Positions 41,944 through 50,095 of a DNA stretch of 64,000 nt are shown here, piece by piece. Position 1 is the stretch's first letter, and every line of letters starts with the position of its first letter. This stretch comes from Psychrobacillus mangrovi (GTDB lineage: Bacteria; Bacillota; Bacilli; Bacillales_A; Planococcaceae): assembly GCF_037104765.1 (NCBI RefSeq), contig NZ_JBAWSY010000001.1, positions 1-64,000 of the forward strand, in the 5' to 3' direction. Under the pieces are notes generated by a model. It worked only from the letters and a program-made list of their open reading frames with translations, made no database searches and was not told the origin of the DNA. Position numbers and translations under genes: made by a program.

Positions 41944-43727
41944 TGAACGAGAAGCAGCCACAGCTAACTGGAAAAGACCAATGGATGATATTAAAAAGAT
42001 TATTAACATTCCTAAAACCGCATACGAAAGCAATTAGTATTGCATTGTTTTTACTTGTATTAACAGTAACAGGAGATATATTGGGCCCATATTTAATCAA
42101 GGTATTTATGGACAATTATTTAACACCTAAAAGTTTTCCAACAGGACCTCTAGTGGGATTAGCACTAGGTTATATATTTATACAAGTCGGGAATGTAATC
42201 ATTAGTTATTTCCAACTTTTAAAATTCCAAGAAATTGCACTCAAAATTATTCAACAAATGCGAATTGATGTGTTTTCTAAAGTGCATAAGTTGGGGATGC
42301 GTTATTTTGACAAAACACCTGCAGGAAGTATTGTGTCACGTGTGACAAATGATACGGAAGCTATTAAAGATATGTTTGTCAGCGTATTAGTAGGTTTCCT
42401 GCAAAGTGGATTCTTAATAATTGGTGTGTATATTGCTATGTTTATATTAAATGTAAAATTAGCATTGTTCGCCACGATTTTATTGCCTATAATGTTTATA
42501 ATCATCCGAACATATAGGAAGCATAGCTCTGTCGTTTATCAAGATTTACGGGAAAGACTGAGTCAATTAAATGCAAAGCTTGCAGAATCGTTGCAAGGCA
42601 TGACTATGATTCAAGCTTTCAGACAAGAGGACCGATTACAAGATGAATTTAATGAAATAAATGACTCACACTGGAATGCAGGAAAACGTAATATTAAATT
42701 AGATAGTATACTTCTTCGTCCTGCAATCGATTTAGTGTACGCTTTAGCAATTATTATGGTCCTAAGCTACTTTGGGATAACTTCTATGAACAATTTCGTA
42801 GAAGTAGGGGTGATATATGCATTCGTTACTTATATAGATCGATTCTTTGAACCTATCAATCAAGTGATGCAACGTCTTTCGATTTTTCAACAGGCAATTG
42901 TTGCGGCATCCAGAGTATTCACTTTATTAGATGAGAAAGATTTAGCCCCTGCTCAAAAGGATAAAGCGAATGCTAAAATCGAAGTAGGGAGAATTGAATT
43001 TCAAAACGTTACATTTTCATATGATGGGAAAACGGATGTACTAAAAAATATCTCTTTCACAGCAGAACCGGGGCAAACAGTGGCATTAGTAGGGCATACG
43101 GGAAGTGGAAAAAGCTCCATAATCAACTTGCTTATGCGTTTTTATGAGTTTGAACAAGGAGATATTAAAATAGATGGTCATTCAGTTAAAGATTTTAAAA
43201 CAGAGGAAATCCGAGAAAAAGTAGGGCTTGTACTACAAGATCCGTTTTTGTTCTATGGTGATATTGAAAGTAACATCCGACTACATGATAAAGATATGTC
43301 TGAAGAGGATGTTAAGGCAGCCGCAGAATTTGTGCAAGCAAATAATTTTATCGAAAAGCTGCCGTTTTCATATAAACAAAAAGTAACGGAAAGAGGATCT
43401 ACATTTTCAAGCGGACAAAGACAGTTGGTAGCATTTGCACGTACAATCGCTACAAATCCGAAAATCCTAGTTTTGGATGAGGCAACCGCAAATATAGATA
43501 CAGAAACTGAAGTGGCTATTCAAAGTAGTTTAGAAAAGATGCGTAAAGGTAGAACTACAATAGCCATTGCACATCGGTTAAGTACGATTCAAGATGCAGA
43601 GTTAATACTTGTTCTACATCACGGAGAAATTGTTGAACGAGGCACACATCAAGAACTCTTGAATGAAAAAGGCTTATACCATAAAATGTATTTACTTCAG
43701 AATGGCGTCGTAGAAGACATTGCCTAG
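41943..43727 (+). CDS. yheH: heterodimeric ABC exporter subunit, YheH/BmrD type
   Basis: A 594-residue half-transporter with six TM helices and an NBD. Walker A is GHTGSGKSS, Walker B is ILVLDEATANID with the catalytic Glu present, but the signature is FSSGQRQL instead of LSGGQ. Together with YheI this gives one competent and one degenerate ATP site, the hallmark of asymmetric heterodimers such as BmrCD and TM287/288. At 594 residues it is shorter than B. subtilis YheH (about 670 from memory), lacking much of its TM-NBD extension. Confidence 0.92.
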   Translation: MNEKQPQLTGKDQWMILKRLLTFLKPHTKAISIALFLLVLTVTGDILGPYLIKVFMDNYLTPKSFPTGPLVGLALGYIFIQVGNVIISYFQLLKFQEIALKIIQQMRIDVFSKVHKLGMRYFDKTPAGSIVSRVTNDTEAIKDMFVSVLVGFLQSGFLIIGVYIAMFILNVKLALFATILLPIMFIIIRTYRKHSSVVYQDLRERLSQLNAKLAESLQGMTMIQAFRQEDRLQDEFNEINDSHWNAGKRNIKLDSILLRPAIDLVYALAIIMVLSYFGITSMNNFVEVGVIYAFVTYIDRFFEPINQVMQRLSIFQQAIVAASRVFTLLDEKDLAPAQKDKANAKIEVGRIEFQNVTFSYDGKTDVLKNISFTAEPGQTVALVGHTGSGKSSIINLLMRFYEFEQGDIKIDGHSVKDFKTEEIREKVGLVLQDPFLFYGDIESNIRLHDKDMSEEDVKAAAEFVQANNFIEKLPFSYKQKVTERGSTFSSGQRQLVAFARTIATNPKILVLDEATANIDTETEVAIQSSLEKMRKGRTTIAIAHRLSTIQDAELILVLHHGEIVERGTHQELLNEKGLYHKMYLLQNGVVEDIA

Positions 43728-43846
43728 TATTGATAATATAATATTTAGAGTAATAAAATAGTCAAAAAGCTGTCACAAGCTTTAGTAGAGTCAAACTGAA
43801 TGAAATTTGGTACGATAGGGAGAGTAACTCGGAAAGGAAGACAGCC

Positions 43847-44557
43847 GTGAGTACCGATATTAATTTGTTTTTGGCCCTTGGTGCAGGATTTTTAAGTTTT
43901 ATTTCTCCTTGTACATTGCCTTTGTATCCAGCATTTTTATCTTATATAACGGGAATGTCATTGGAAGAAATAAAAACAGATAAGAAATTAATGCAAAAAA
44001 GAGGAATGCTTCATACCTTATTCTTCTTATTAGGATTTTCCATAATATTTATTGCATTAGGTTTCGCAACTTCGTTAATAGGAACATTTTTCATTCAATA
44101 TGATGATTTAATACGCCAAGTCGGTGCTATTTTTATTGTTATTTTCGGTTTAATAGTAGTAGGTATTTTTAAACCAGAGTTTTTGTTGAAAGAAAAGAGA
44201 TTACAGTTTAAAAATCGTCCCTCTGGATATTTTGGAACTGTATTGATTGGTATGGCTTTTGCTGCTGGATGGCAACCTTGTACAGGACCTATATTAGCTG
44301 CGGTTCTATTGATGGCCGGATCAAATCCTGACGCGGGGGTTTGGTATATGCTAGCCTACGTACTAGGATTCGCTATTCCGTTTTTCGTGTTATCATTCTT
44401 TATTACACGTCTTAATTGGATTCGTAAAAACAGTAATTTAATCGTGAAAATTGGCGGATTCTTTATGATTGCCCTTGGAATATTATTATTTTTTGATGGA
44501 TTAACTTATATTATTCGAATTTTAAGTCCGTTTTTTGGTGACTTTACTGGATTTTAA
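43847..44557 (+). CDS. ccdA: cytochrome c biogenesis protein CcdA
   Basis: A 236-residue membrane thiol-disulfide transporter with six TM helices. Redox Cys residues lie in SPCTLPLYPAFLSYITG (TM1) and GWQPCTGPILAAVLLM (TM4). It carries electrons from cytoplasmic thioredoxin across the membrane to keep apocytochrome c (and spore proteins) reduced. GTG start with GGAAGG upstream. It heads the conserved cluster ccdA-ccdB-thioredoxin-like-ccdC. Confidence 0.95.
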   Translation: MSTDINLFLALGAGFLSFISPCTLPLYPAFLSYITGMSLEEIKTDKKLMQKRGMLHTLFFLLGFSIIFIALGFATSLIGTFFIQYDDLIRQVGAIFIVIFGLIVVGIFKPEFLLKEKRLQFKNRPSGYFGTVLIGMAFAAGWQPCTGPILAAVLLMAGSNPDAGVWYMLAYVLGFAIPFFVLSFFITRLNWIRKNSNLIVKIGGFFMIALGILLFFDGLTYIIRILSPFFGDFTGF

Positions 44558-44575
44558 AGTGAGGGGAGCATGACG

Positions 44576-44947
44576 ATGCCAACTGTATTAGTAGTCGACG
44601 ATGCCGTTTTCATGCGTGCAACTATCAAGAGAATGCTAGAAAATGAACAGTTTGAAGTTATTGGAGAAGCGTCCAATGGAAATGAAGCAGTAGAATTGTA
44701 TCGACAATTATTGCCTGATGTAGTAACAATGGATATTACAATGCCAGGAATGACCGGTATTGAAGCAGTAAAAGCAATTGTAACAGAGTATCCAGATGCA
44801 AAAATTGTCATGGTCACTGCGCTTGGTCAACAAAAACTAATTGTGGAAGCAATTGAAAATGGAGCGAAGGATTTTATCACAAAACCATTTAATCCAGAAC
44901 AAATAATTCAAGTATTGCAAAACGTCACTAACTGGCATGAAAATTAA
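44576..44947 (+). CDS. ccdB: CheY-like response regulator CcdB (YneI)
   Basis: A 123-residue stand-alone receiver domain: acidic pair in TVLVVDDAVFMRATIKRML, phospho-acceptor Asp in DVVTMDITMPGMTG, Thr/Ala switch in KIVMVTALGQ and Lys in DFITKPF. It has no output domain. Bacillus YneI sits between ccdA and ccdC but is not needed for cytochrome c synthesis. The ATG at 44576 is preferred over 44570, because GAGGGGAG ends at 44568. The stop overlaps the next start by one base. Confidence 0.9.
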   Translation: MPTVLVVDDAVFMRATIKRMLENEQFEVIGEASNGNEAVELYRQLLPDVVTMDITMPGMTGIEAVKAIVTEYPDAKIVMVTALGQQKLIVEAIENGAKDFITKPFNPEQIIQVLQNVTNWHEN

Positions 44948-45276
44948 TGAAACCTATAACAAGTTACGCTCATTGGTTAAAAGTTGCTGAGAAGGAATCA
45001 TCACTATTACTTTTTGTGAAAACATCTAATTGTTCTGTTTGTGAAGGGTTATTTCCGCAAATAGAAAGATTGGAAGAAGAAGAGAAGATTCCTTTTTATG
45101 TGGTAAATGCAACAGAAGTGCCTGAAATAGCAGGACAGTTATCTTTATTTACTGCTCCTGTCGTCTTATTTTTTAGAAACAATATGGAATATCAACGATT
45201 TGCAAGATTTGTAAAAGCAGAAGATGTACGAAGAATTTTAAAAGAACTAAATGATTTGGAGAATTATCATGATTGA
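44947..45276 (+). CDS. thioredoxin-family protein
   Basis: A 109-residue thioredoxin fold with a CSVC redox motif (about 29-32, TSNCSVCEGLFPQIE) and the cis-Pro region FTAPVVLFF. It has no signal peptide, so it acts in the cytoplasm. It is translationally coupled to ccdB (TAATG) and overlaps ccdC by eight bases, which points to a role with CcdA, probably as an electron donor or co-chaperone. Some Bacillales lack this extra member. Confidence 0.87.
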   Translation: MKPITSYAHWLKVAEKESSLLLFVKTSNCSVCEGLFPQIERLEEEEKIPFYVVNATEVPEIAGQLSLFTAPVVLFFRNNMEYQRFARFVKAEDVRRILKELNDLENYHD

Positions 45277-45742
45277 AAAAATTTCACCTAATGTAATGAT
45301 TATTGTTTCTACCGTGATAGCTCTAGGTATGGGTATATTGGTAACAACATTACGGGCAAAGGCAGCAAAAAAGCCAGCAAGCGTAAAAAAAATATTGCTA
45401 CCACCATTATTTATGTCCACTGGTGCATTGATGTTTATTTTTCCCTTCTTTCGTGTAACTGGGAAGGAAATAATAGAAGCACTAGCAGTGGGTATCGTAT
45501 TTTCTTCCATTCTTATTTGGACATCTAAGTTTGAAAAAAGAGACGGAGATATTTATTTAAAACAATCCAAAGCATTTATTTTCATTTTGATTGGTTTACT
45601 AATTGTACGATTGGTTGGTAAGATTATTTTAAGTTCATCGATTGATGTAGGGGAACTTAGCGGTATGTTTTGGATTGTAGCTTTTGGGATGATTGTTCCT
45701 TGGAGAATTGCAATGTATTTACAATTTCGAAAACTACAATAA
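45269..45742 (+). CDS. ccdC: CcdC family membrane protein (YneJ)
   Basis: A 157-residue protein with four to five TM segments: VMIIVSTVIALGMGILV, ILLPPLFMSTGALMFIFPFFR, EIIEALAVGIVFSSILIW, and the C-terminal pair. The loop KFEKRDGDIYLKQSKAFIFIL is typical of CcdC/YneJ. In B. subtilis ccdC lies with ccdA but is dispensable for cytochrome c. The ATG at 45269 follows TTGGAGA; an upstream in-frame ATG (45251) lies before that site. Confidence 0.9.
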   Translation: MIEKISPNVMIIVSTVIALGMGILVTTLRAKAAKKPASVKKILLPPLFMSTGALMFIFPFFRVTGKEIIEALAVGIVFSSILIWTSKFEKRDGDIYLKQSKAFIFILIGLLIVRLVGKIILSSSIDVGELSGMFWIVAFGMIVPWRIAMYLQFRKLQ

Positions 45743-45765
45743 GCGTAATCATTTGTATAAAAGTT

Positions 45766-45805
45766 AAAAAGCGAGTGGCTCTAGTATGGAGCCATTCGCT
45801 TTTTT
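45766..45805. terminator. bidirectional intrinsic terminator
   Basis: AAAAAGCGAGTGGCTC pairs with GAGCCATTCGCTTTTT (one G-T pair), between ccdC and the convergent DUF2621 gene. Confidence 0.87.
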
Positions 45806-46259
45806 ATCGTTCCTTTGGTTTTACTTCAGATAACTCAAAAAAATTATTATAAGGAGTAACATCAATTTCTAACTCTGCCAGCTTTTTTCTTAGAAATTTA
45901 TGATCCCTTTTTGGTGTTGCAATAATGTAGCCCCTGATTAGTAATTCACGCGTAATGGAACTAGCCTTTTCTTCAAGAGCCAGCTGGCCGATCTTACCAG
46001 CAATTTTTTGTTTAGCAACGGGTCTAAAGAGATCCGGGACAGGACTAACTAATTCATTTAAGAGTTCCTTTTGATCTTCATTCCATAGATGAATGGTTTT
46101 ATCAACATAATATTCTTCCCAGTCTAAGTCTGATTTGCCGTCGTTTTTAGGTAAGGCTTTTAAGAATTTACGAAACATAAAGAATCCACCAATTGCCATT
46201 AAAGTAACTAAAACTACTACCCAAAATAGTATAAACCATAAAAACCATCCCTGTAACAT
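45804..46259 (-). CDS. yneK: DUF2621 family protein (YneK-like)
   Basis: A 151-residue protein with one N-terminal TM helix (WFLWFILFWVVVLVTLMAIGGFFMF) and a cytoplasmic domain with DWEEYYVDKTIHLW, PVPDLFRPVAKQKIAGKIGQLALEE and RGYIIATPKRDHKFLRKKL, matching DUF2621. The order ccdA-yneI-yneJ-yneK is conserved in Bacillus. Function unknown. Upstream AGGTGAA supports the ATG. Confidence 0.9.
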   Translation of the reverse strand: MLQGWFLWFILFWVVVLVTLMAIGGFFMFRKFLKALPKNDGKSDLDWEEYYVDKTIHLWNEDQKELLNELVSPVPDLFRPVAKQKIAGKIGQLALEEKASSITRELLIRGYIIATPKRDHKFLRKKLAELEIDVTPYNNFFELSEVKPKER

Positions 46260-46374
46260 CTATTCACCTCTTTTTTTCTATCTTAAGTATAAGATGTTCC
46301 CCAAAAAATTTCACTCTCTATGTATCCTTTCTTTTAAAAAGATTCTATCTAATAGTTGAAAGGAGGTGATACAC

Positions 46375-46590
46375 ATGGCAAATCTAGAATACAAGCAAGC
46401 AGTATTGAAGTTAACATTTGAAGCAGGTTTAACGGGTGACGGGAAGTTGAAGACAAAATCTAAATCTTATCGAAACATCCTAGCAGCTGCTACAGCGAAT
46501 GGATTAGACACTGTCGCTAACACACTTGCAAACTTTTCAAACAGCCCCTATATCGGAGCTGAAAAAGTAGAAACATCTAATATAATCTAA
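46375..46590 (+). CDS. DUF1659 family small protein
   Basis: A 71-residue protein: LEYKQAVLKLTFEAGLTGDG, TKSKSYRNILAAATANGLDTVANTL. This matches DUF1659, typically encoded directly before a DUF2922 gene. The ATG at 46375 follows AAAGGAGGTG; a start nine bases earlier overlaps that site. The pair may form a small complex; function is unknown. Confidence 0.9.
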   Translation: MANLEYKQAVLKLTFEAGLTGDGKLKTKSKSYRNILAAATANGLDTVANTLANFSNSPYIGAEKVETSNII

Positions 46591-46611
46591 CATGAATAAG
46601 GGGGAAGTTAA

Positions 46612-46824
46612 ATGGCAAAAACATTACAGCTTCAATTTGAAACAGATAACGGCAAATTATTAATGGTTACAGTGGATAATCCAAAAGAAACATTAACTGA
46701 AACAGAAATCCAGGCAGGGATGGCGGCCATCATTGCGAGTAATGTGTTTCATATTGGAGGAAAACCACTTTCAGCTGTGAAAAGCGCAAAAGTAGTCGAA
46801 CGAAACGTCAGCCAAATTATCTAA
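46612..46824 (+). CDS. DUF2922 family small protein
   Basis: A 70-residue protein: LQLQFETDNGKLLMVTVDNPK, EIQAGMAAIIASNVFHIGGKPLSAVKSAKVVER, the DUF2922 pattern. GGGGGAAG precedes the ATG. It follows DUF1659 by 21 bases and a YvrJ-type gene lies 370 bp downstream, the usual trio. A hairpin follows within ten bases. Confidence 0.9.
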   Translation: MAKTLQLQFETDNGKLLMVTVDNPKETLTETEIQAGMAAIIASNVFHIGGKPLSAVKSAKVVERNVSQII

Positions 46825-46832
46825 GGATCTTT

Positions 46833-46855
46833 AGACTCTCCTTCATGGAGAGTCT
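46833..46855 (+). terminator. hairpin after DUF2922 (first of two identical copies)
   Basis: AGACTCTCC-N5-GGAGAGTCT, nine perfect base pairs. It lacks a T-run. The same hairpin recurs at 47151-47173. Confidence 0.6.
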
Positions 46856-46883
46856 TAGGTGGTAGACAAAAGGAAGTTTACTA

Positions 46884-46952
46884 ATGGCCGAGTTTATTTT
46901 TTTGATTTTAGTCCTCATTTTCTTTTACCTCAAGATTATTCTTCCTGAGTAA
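46884..46952 (+). CDS. 22-residue hydrophobic peptide
   Basis: AAAAGGAAGT precedes an ATG opening MAEFIFLILVLIFFYLKIIL followed by PE and stop. It is a single TM segment. Its leader (hairpin plus AAAAGGAAGT) is a copy of the leader of the YvrJ-type gene at 47198, so it may be a real micro-protein or the stump of a duplicated small-membrane-protein gene. Confidence 0.5.
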   Translation: MAEFIFLILVLIFFYLKIILPE

Positions 46953-46984
46953 ATAGAAAATAATAAGGTAGCATTTTATTGGTT

Positions 46985-47095
46985 TGGAGAAGCGTCCGCT
47001 CGACTCCTGCGGGAAAAGCGAGACAGACGAGACCCCGCACGAAGCAAAGCGAAGGAGGAGGCTCGGCGCTCGCCCGCGGAAAGCGAGTGGTAAGC
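46985..47095. repeat. GC-rich interspersed repeat (Bacillales REP-like), copy 1
   Basis: About 110 bp far richer in GC than its surroundings, with AAGCGTCCGCTCGACTCCTG, GCGAGACAGACGAGACCCCG and GCCCGCGGAAAGCGAGTGG. The ends are partly complementary (GCGTCCGCT.. with ..AGCGAGTGG). Similar elements occur at 57699-57821 and partially at 56686-56720. Such repeats are widespread between genes in Bacillaceae and Planococcaceae. Confidence 0.85.
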
Positions 47096-47150
47096 TTCGG
47101 AAAACCGGATTAACCTATATAAAAATATATTTTAGTTTGTTTACAGTCTG

Positions 47151-47178
47151 AGACTCTCCTTCATGGAGAGTCTTTTTT
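47151..47178 (+). terminator. hairpin terminator (second identical copy)
   Basis: AGACTCTCC-N5-GGAGAGTCT followed by a T-run, 20 bases before the ribosome binding site of the YvrJ-type gene. As a terminator it would block read-through from the DUF2922 side. Confidence 0.7.
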
Positions 47179-47197
47179 AAAAAAGGAAGTGATTACT

Positions 47198-47320
47198 ATG
47201 GAACAGTGGTTTTCATTGATTCAAGACATAGGCTTTCCTATATTCGTGTCATTTTATTTAATGCATAGAGTAGAGGGAAAACTAGAAGAAATCAAACTTG
47301 CCCTGTTATCATTAAAATGA
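47198..47320 (+). CDS. YvrJ family small protein
   Basis: A 40-residue protein: MEQWFSLIQDIGFPIFVSFY, LMHRVEGKLEEIKLALLSLK. One hydrophobic segment with the GFPI..SFYLMHR..KL pattern of YvrJ. AAAAGGAAGT precedes the ATG. Completes the DUF1659-DUF2922-YvrJ set, though a repeat has split the cluster. Function unknown. Confidence 0.85.
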   Translation: MEQWFSLIQDIGFPIFVSFYLMHRVEGKLEEIKLALLSLK

Positions 47321-47425
47321 GTACTCTATTCACAAAACTGTTGAAATCGAATGAGACATAGTAGTTGAAGGAACATAATTGTTTCGTTAAGATAAGGCTA
47401 TGAATAGAAAAGAGAGGTCTCATAA

Positions 47426-48016
47426 ATGAAGAAACTATTAACTATTATTATCATATCTTTAGTTGTACTAGTGGGGTGTGGTAGTAGTGGGAACTTTGAA
47501 GCACAAACAAATTGGGACGTGCAAGATTTTTCCTATGTGAACCAACATAAAGAAGATGTTTCATTAGAAGATTTAAAAGGTAAAGTTTGGCTAGCGACAT
47601 TTATATTTACGAACTGTGAAACAGTTTGCCCACCTATGACCTTTAATATGAGTGATATTCAACAGATGCTAGTAGATAAAGGAATAGAAGACTATAACAT
47701 AGTAGCATTTAGTGTGGATCCAGAAGTTGATACACCAGAAAAACTTCAGGAGTACTTAGGAAACTATGACGTGGCAGATGAAAGCAAATGGCAACTTCTA
47801 ACGGGCTATACACAAGAGGATATCTCAAAATTTGCTGCTGACTCTTTTAAAACATTAGTTAAAGATGATCCTAATTCAAATCAAGTAATCCATGGTGTTT
47901 CCTTTTATTTAGTTGATCAAAACGGTGTAGTGGTAAAAAACTATAACGGGTCAACAGAAGTACCAAAAGAAGAAATAGTTATCGATGTTGAAACGCTAAT
48001 TGAAGATGGAAAATAA
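47426..48016 (+). CDS. SCO1/SenC-family copper-binding lipoprotein
   Basis: A 196-residue lipoprotein. Signal peptide with lipobox LVGC (Cys18), then a thioredoxin-like domain with the copper ligands in TNCETVCPPM (CxxxC, about 70-74) and the distal His in NQVIHGVSFYLVDQNG. SCO proteins deliver copper to the CuA site of cytochrome c oxidase on the outer face. AGAGAGGT precedes the ATG. A nested hairpin terminator follows. Confidence 0.9.
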   Translation: MKKLLTIIIISLVVLVGCGSSGNFEAQTNWDVQDFSYVNQHKEDVSLEDLKGKVWLATFIFTNCETVCPPMTFNMSDIQQMLVDKGIEDYNIVAFSVDPEVDTPEKLQEYLGNYDVADESKWQLLTGYTQEDISKFAADSFKTLVKDDPNSNQVIHGVSFYLVDQNGVVVKNYNGSTEVPKEEIVIDVETLIEDGK

Positions 48017-48021
48017 TATTC

Positions 48022-48059
48022 AAAGCCTATCTATGAAATAATTTCATGATAGGCTTTTT
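48022..48059. terminator. bidirectional terminator between the SCO1 gene and mscL
   Basis: AAAGCCTATC..ATGAAAT pairs with ATTTCAT..GATAGGCTTT, an 18-bp stem with a small internal bulge and a T-run. Confidence 0.85.
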
Positions 48060-48068
48060 GTTTTTACA

Positions 48069-48446
48069 TTATGTATTATTTTGCTTTTTTAAAAGGTCTC
48101 TGATTTCTTCAAGCAATACTTCTTTTGCATCTACTGGCGGAGCCTCTTCTACAGCTTCCTCCACATCTTCTTTACGCTTAAATTTAGATAATAGTCGAAT
48201 AAACAAGAATATAGAAAATGCAACCACAAAAAAATCAAAAACTGATTGAATAAATTTTCCATATAAAATTTCTTTGTACTTTAACGAAGAAAATTTTGCA
48301 TCAAATAATAGTAAGCCAATAATTGGCGTAATGATATTTTCAACCAAAGAAGAAACAATCTTACCAAATGCTCCTCCAATTATAACTGCTACTGCCAAAT
48401 CTAATACATTTCCTTTAAAAGCAAATTTTTTAAAATCCTGCCACAT
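48069..48446 (-). CDS. mscL: large-conductance mechanosensitive channel
   Basis: A 125-residue MscL. TM1 is in FAFKGNVLDLAVAVIIGGAFGKIVSSLVENIITPIIGLL, the periplasmic loop is short, TM2 is FIQSVFDFFVVAFSIFLFIRLL, and the C-terminal helix is acidic (EEIRDLLKKQ). It forms a pentamer that opens under membrane tension to release solutes on osmotic downshock. AGGTGAAT precedes the ATG. Confidence 0.95.
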   Translation of the reverse strand: MWQDFKKFAFKGNVLDLAVAVIIGGAFGKIVSSLVENIITPIIGLLLFDAKFSSLKYKEILYGKFIQSVFDFFVVAFSIFLFIRLLSKFKRKEDVEEAVEEAPPVDAKEVLLEEIRDLLKKQNNT

Positions 48447-48582
48447 ATATTATTCACCTCAATTTCAGATTACAGAAAAAGATTTCTTTTGTATAGTTAC
48501 TTTTTACATTTTTAGACTACTGTTTATAGTCAATTTATGCTATTGTTTTTCTAGGAAGTTAGATGGGTGGTGCACCACAATA

Positions 48583-50070
48583 TTGTTTAAAAAGACATAT
48601 CGGAAAAAATCCTTTCAAATAGTTATTATCTATACATTTACAAGTGTTCTATGGATTATGTTTTCAGATTTAATATTATTTAATTTCTTTCCAAATGGTA
48701 AAACAATATCTATTATTAATTTCTTTATTTACATAGGTATAAGTGCTCTTTTACTTTTGTATCTGATGAAGCATTTCTGGGGGATACAGCAGGATCTACT
48801 ATTAAAAGAATATGTGGACGATTTAACAGGATTGCAAAATAGAGGATCCATACAAGCTACTTTACATAATTTAATATCCAGAAAAGAAACATTCCATCTA
48901 TTGTTTGTTGATTTTGATCGGTTTAAAATGATAAATGATTTATATGGTTATGATAGTGGAGATTTAGTCTTGATGGATATATCGAAACGTTTAAGAAATA
49001 ATAAATATGTTATTTCTTCGGGTATGGTAGCAAGATGGGGAGCAGACGAGTTTGTAATTATATTAATGAATCTTACATATGATGATGTTGAAAAATTTGT
49101 TGAAACTCTTTTAATAGATTCTACAAATCCACTATTTGTATATGGCAAAGAGATAATAAGCTCGATTAGTGTAGGCTCAGTACATTGCCCAATCGACTCT
49201 AGAAATGCTTCTGAGTTATTAAGGTTTGCAGAGTTAGCAACTGACGAGGCAAAAAAAAATGGCGGACTAAAGCATGTACCATATCGAAAAGAAATGTCCG
49301 ATTTAGCTAACAAAGAGTTATATTTAGAAGAGGGACTACATAACGCATTAGAAAAAGAAGAGCTATATTTAAACTTTCAGCCACAAATTGCATCAAACAC
49401 AAATGAAATTATTGGAGTGGAAGCACTTGTTCGTTGGAAGCATGAAGATAAAATAATATCTCCTGGAGAATTCATACCAGTTGCAGAAAAAAGTGGACAT
49501 ATTATTAAAATAGGCGACTTTGTATTACGCGAAACATGTAAAAGCATCCCGATAATTGAGAAGGAAATTGGGAAGGAATTGTTATTTAGTATAAACGTGT
49601 CTGCCCGTCAATTCTATCAAAAAGATTATATTAAGCGAACGAAGAAAATATTAGAAGAGACCAATATACATCCAAATAAAATAGTTTTAGAAATAACTGA
49701 ATCAATTATCATGGAGTATACAGATTTTGTGATAAAATCATTACAAGAGTTAAAAAGAATAGGTTTTCAAATTGCAATAGATGATTTTGGAACAGGCTAT
49801 TCTTCCTTTAAATATTTAGAGCTATTGCCTGTAGATATTATAAAAATTGACCAGAGCTTCACTCAAGCAATTCACAAACCAAAAACAAAAGCAATCGTTC
49901 AATCTATTATCTCGTTAGCCCATAATTTAAATTTAAAAATTTTAGCCGAGGGTGTAGAAGATCTTTTCCAAGTTTCTAACTTGAATGATTTGAAGTGTCA
50001 CTATCTTCAAGGATATTTTTTTAATAAACCACTTTCACTAGAACATCTGCTAACAGAATATAAAAAGTAA
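48583..50070 (+). CDS. membrane GGDEF-EAL protein, likely c-di-GMP phosphodiesterase
   Basis: About 495 residues: two TM segments (SFQIVIIYTFTSVLWIMFSD; FFIYIGISALLLLYLM), GGDEF domain (about 80-245) and EAL domain (about 250-495). The diguanylate-cyclase motif is altered to GADEF (RWGADEFVII), while the EAL motif (VEALVRWKHE), Asn in INVSARQF and DDFGTGYSSF are intact. Net c-di-GMP breakdown is likely. The start is uncertain: TTG 48583 is proposed because the frame upstream runs antisense through mscL, and no good ribosome binding site is visible. Confidence 0.85.
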   Translation: MFKKTYRKKSFQIVIIYTFTSVLWIMFSDLILFNFFPNGKTISIINFFIYIGISALLLLYLMKHFWGIQQDLLLKEYVDDLTGLQNRGSIQATLHNLISRKETFHLLFVDFDRFKMINDLYGYDSGDLVLMDISKRLRNNKYVISSGMVARWGADEFVIILMNLTYDDVEKFVETLLIDSTNPLFVYGKEIISSISVGSVHCPIDSRNASELLRFAELATDEAKKNGGLKHVPYRKEMSDLANKELYLEEGLHNALEKEELYLNFQPQIASNTNEIIGVEALVRWKHEDKIISPGEFIPVAEKSGHIIKIGDFVLRETCKSIPIIEKEIGKELLFSINVSARQFYQKDYIKRTKKILEETNIHPNKIVLEITESIIMEYTDFVIKSLQELKRIGFQIAIDDFGTGYSSFKYLELLPVDIIKIDQSFTQAIHKPKTKAIVQSIISLAHNLNLKILAEGVEDLFQVSNLNDLKCHYLQGYFFNKPLSLEHLLTEYKK

Positions 50071-50095
50071 TTCATGGGATAGGTGAAAAAGAGCA

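Noticed and set aside
48274..48582. N-terminal extension of the GGDEF-EAL protein to 48274
   Set aside because: It runs antisense through mscL, has no ribosome binding site and is compositionally unlike a protein domain.
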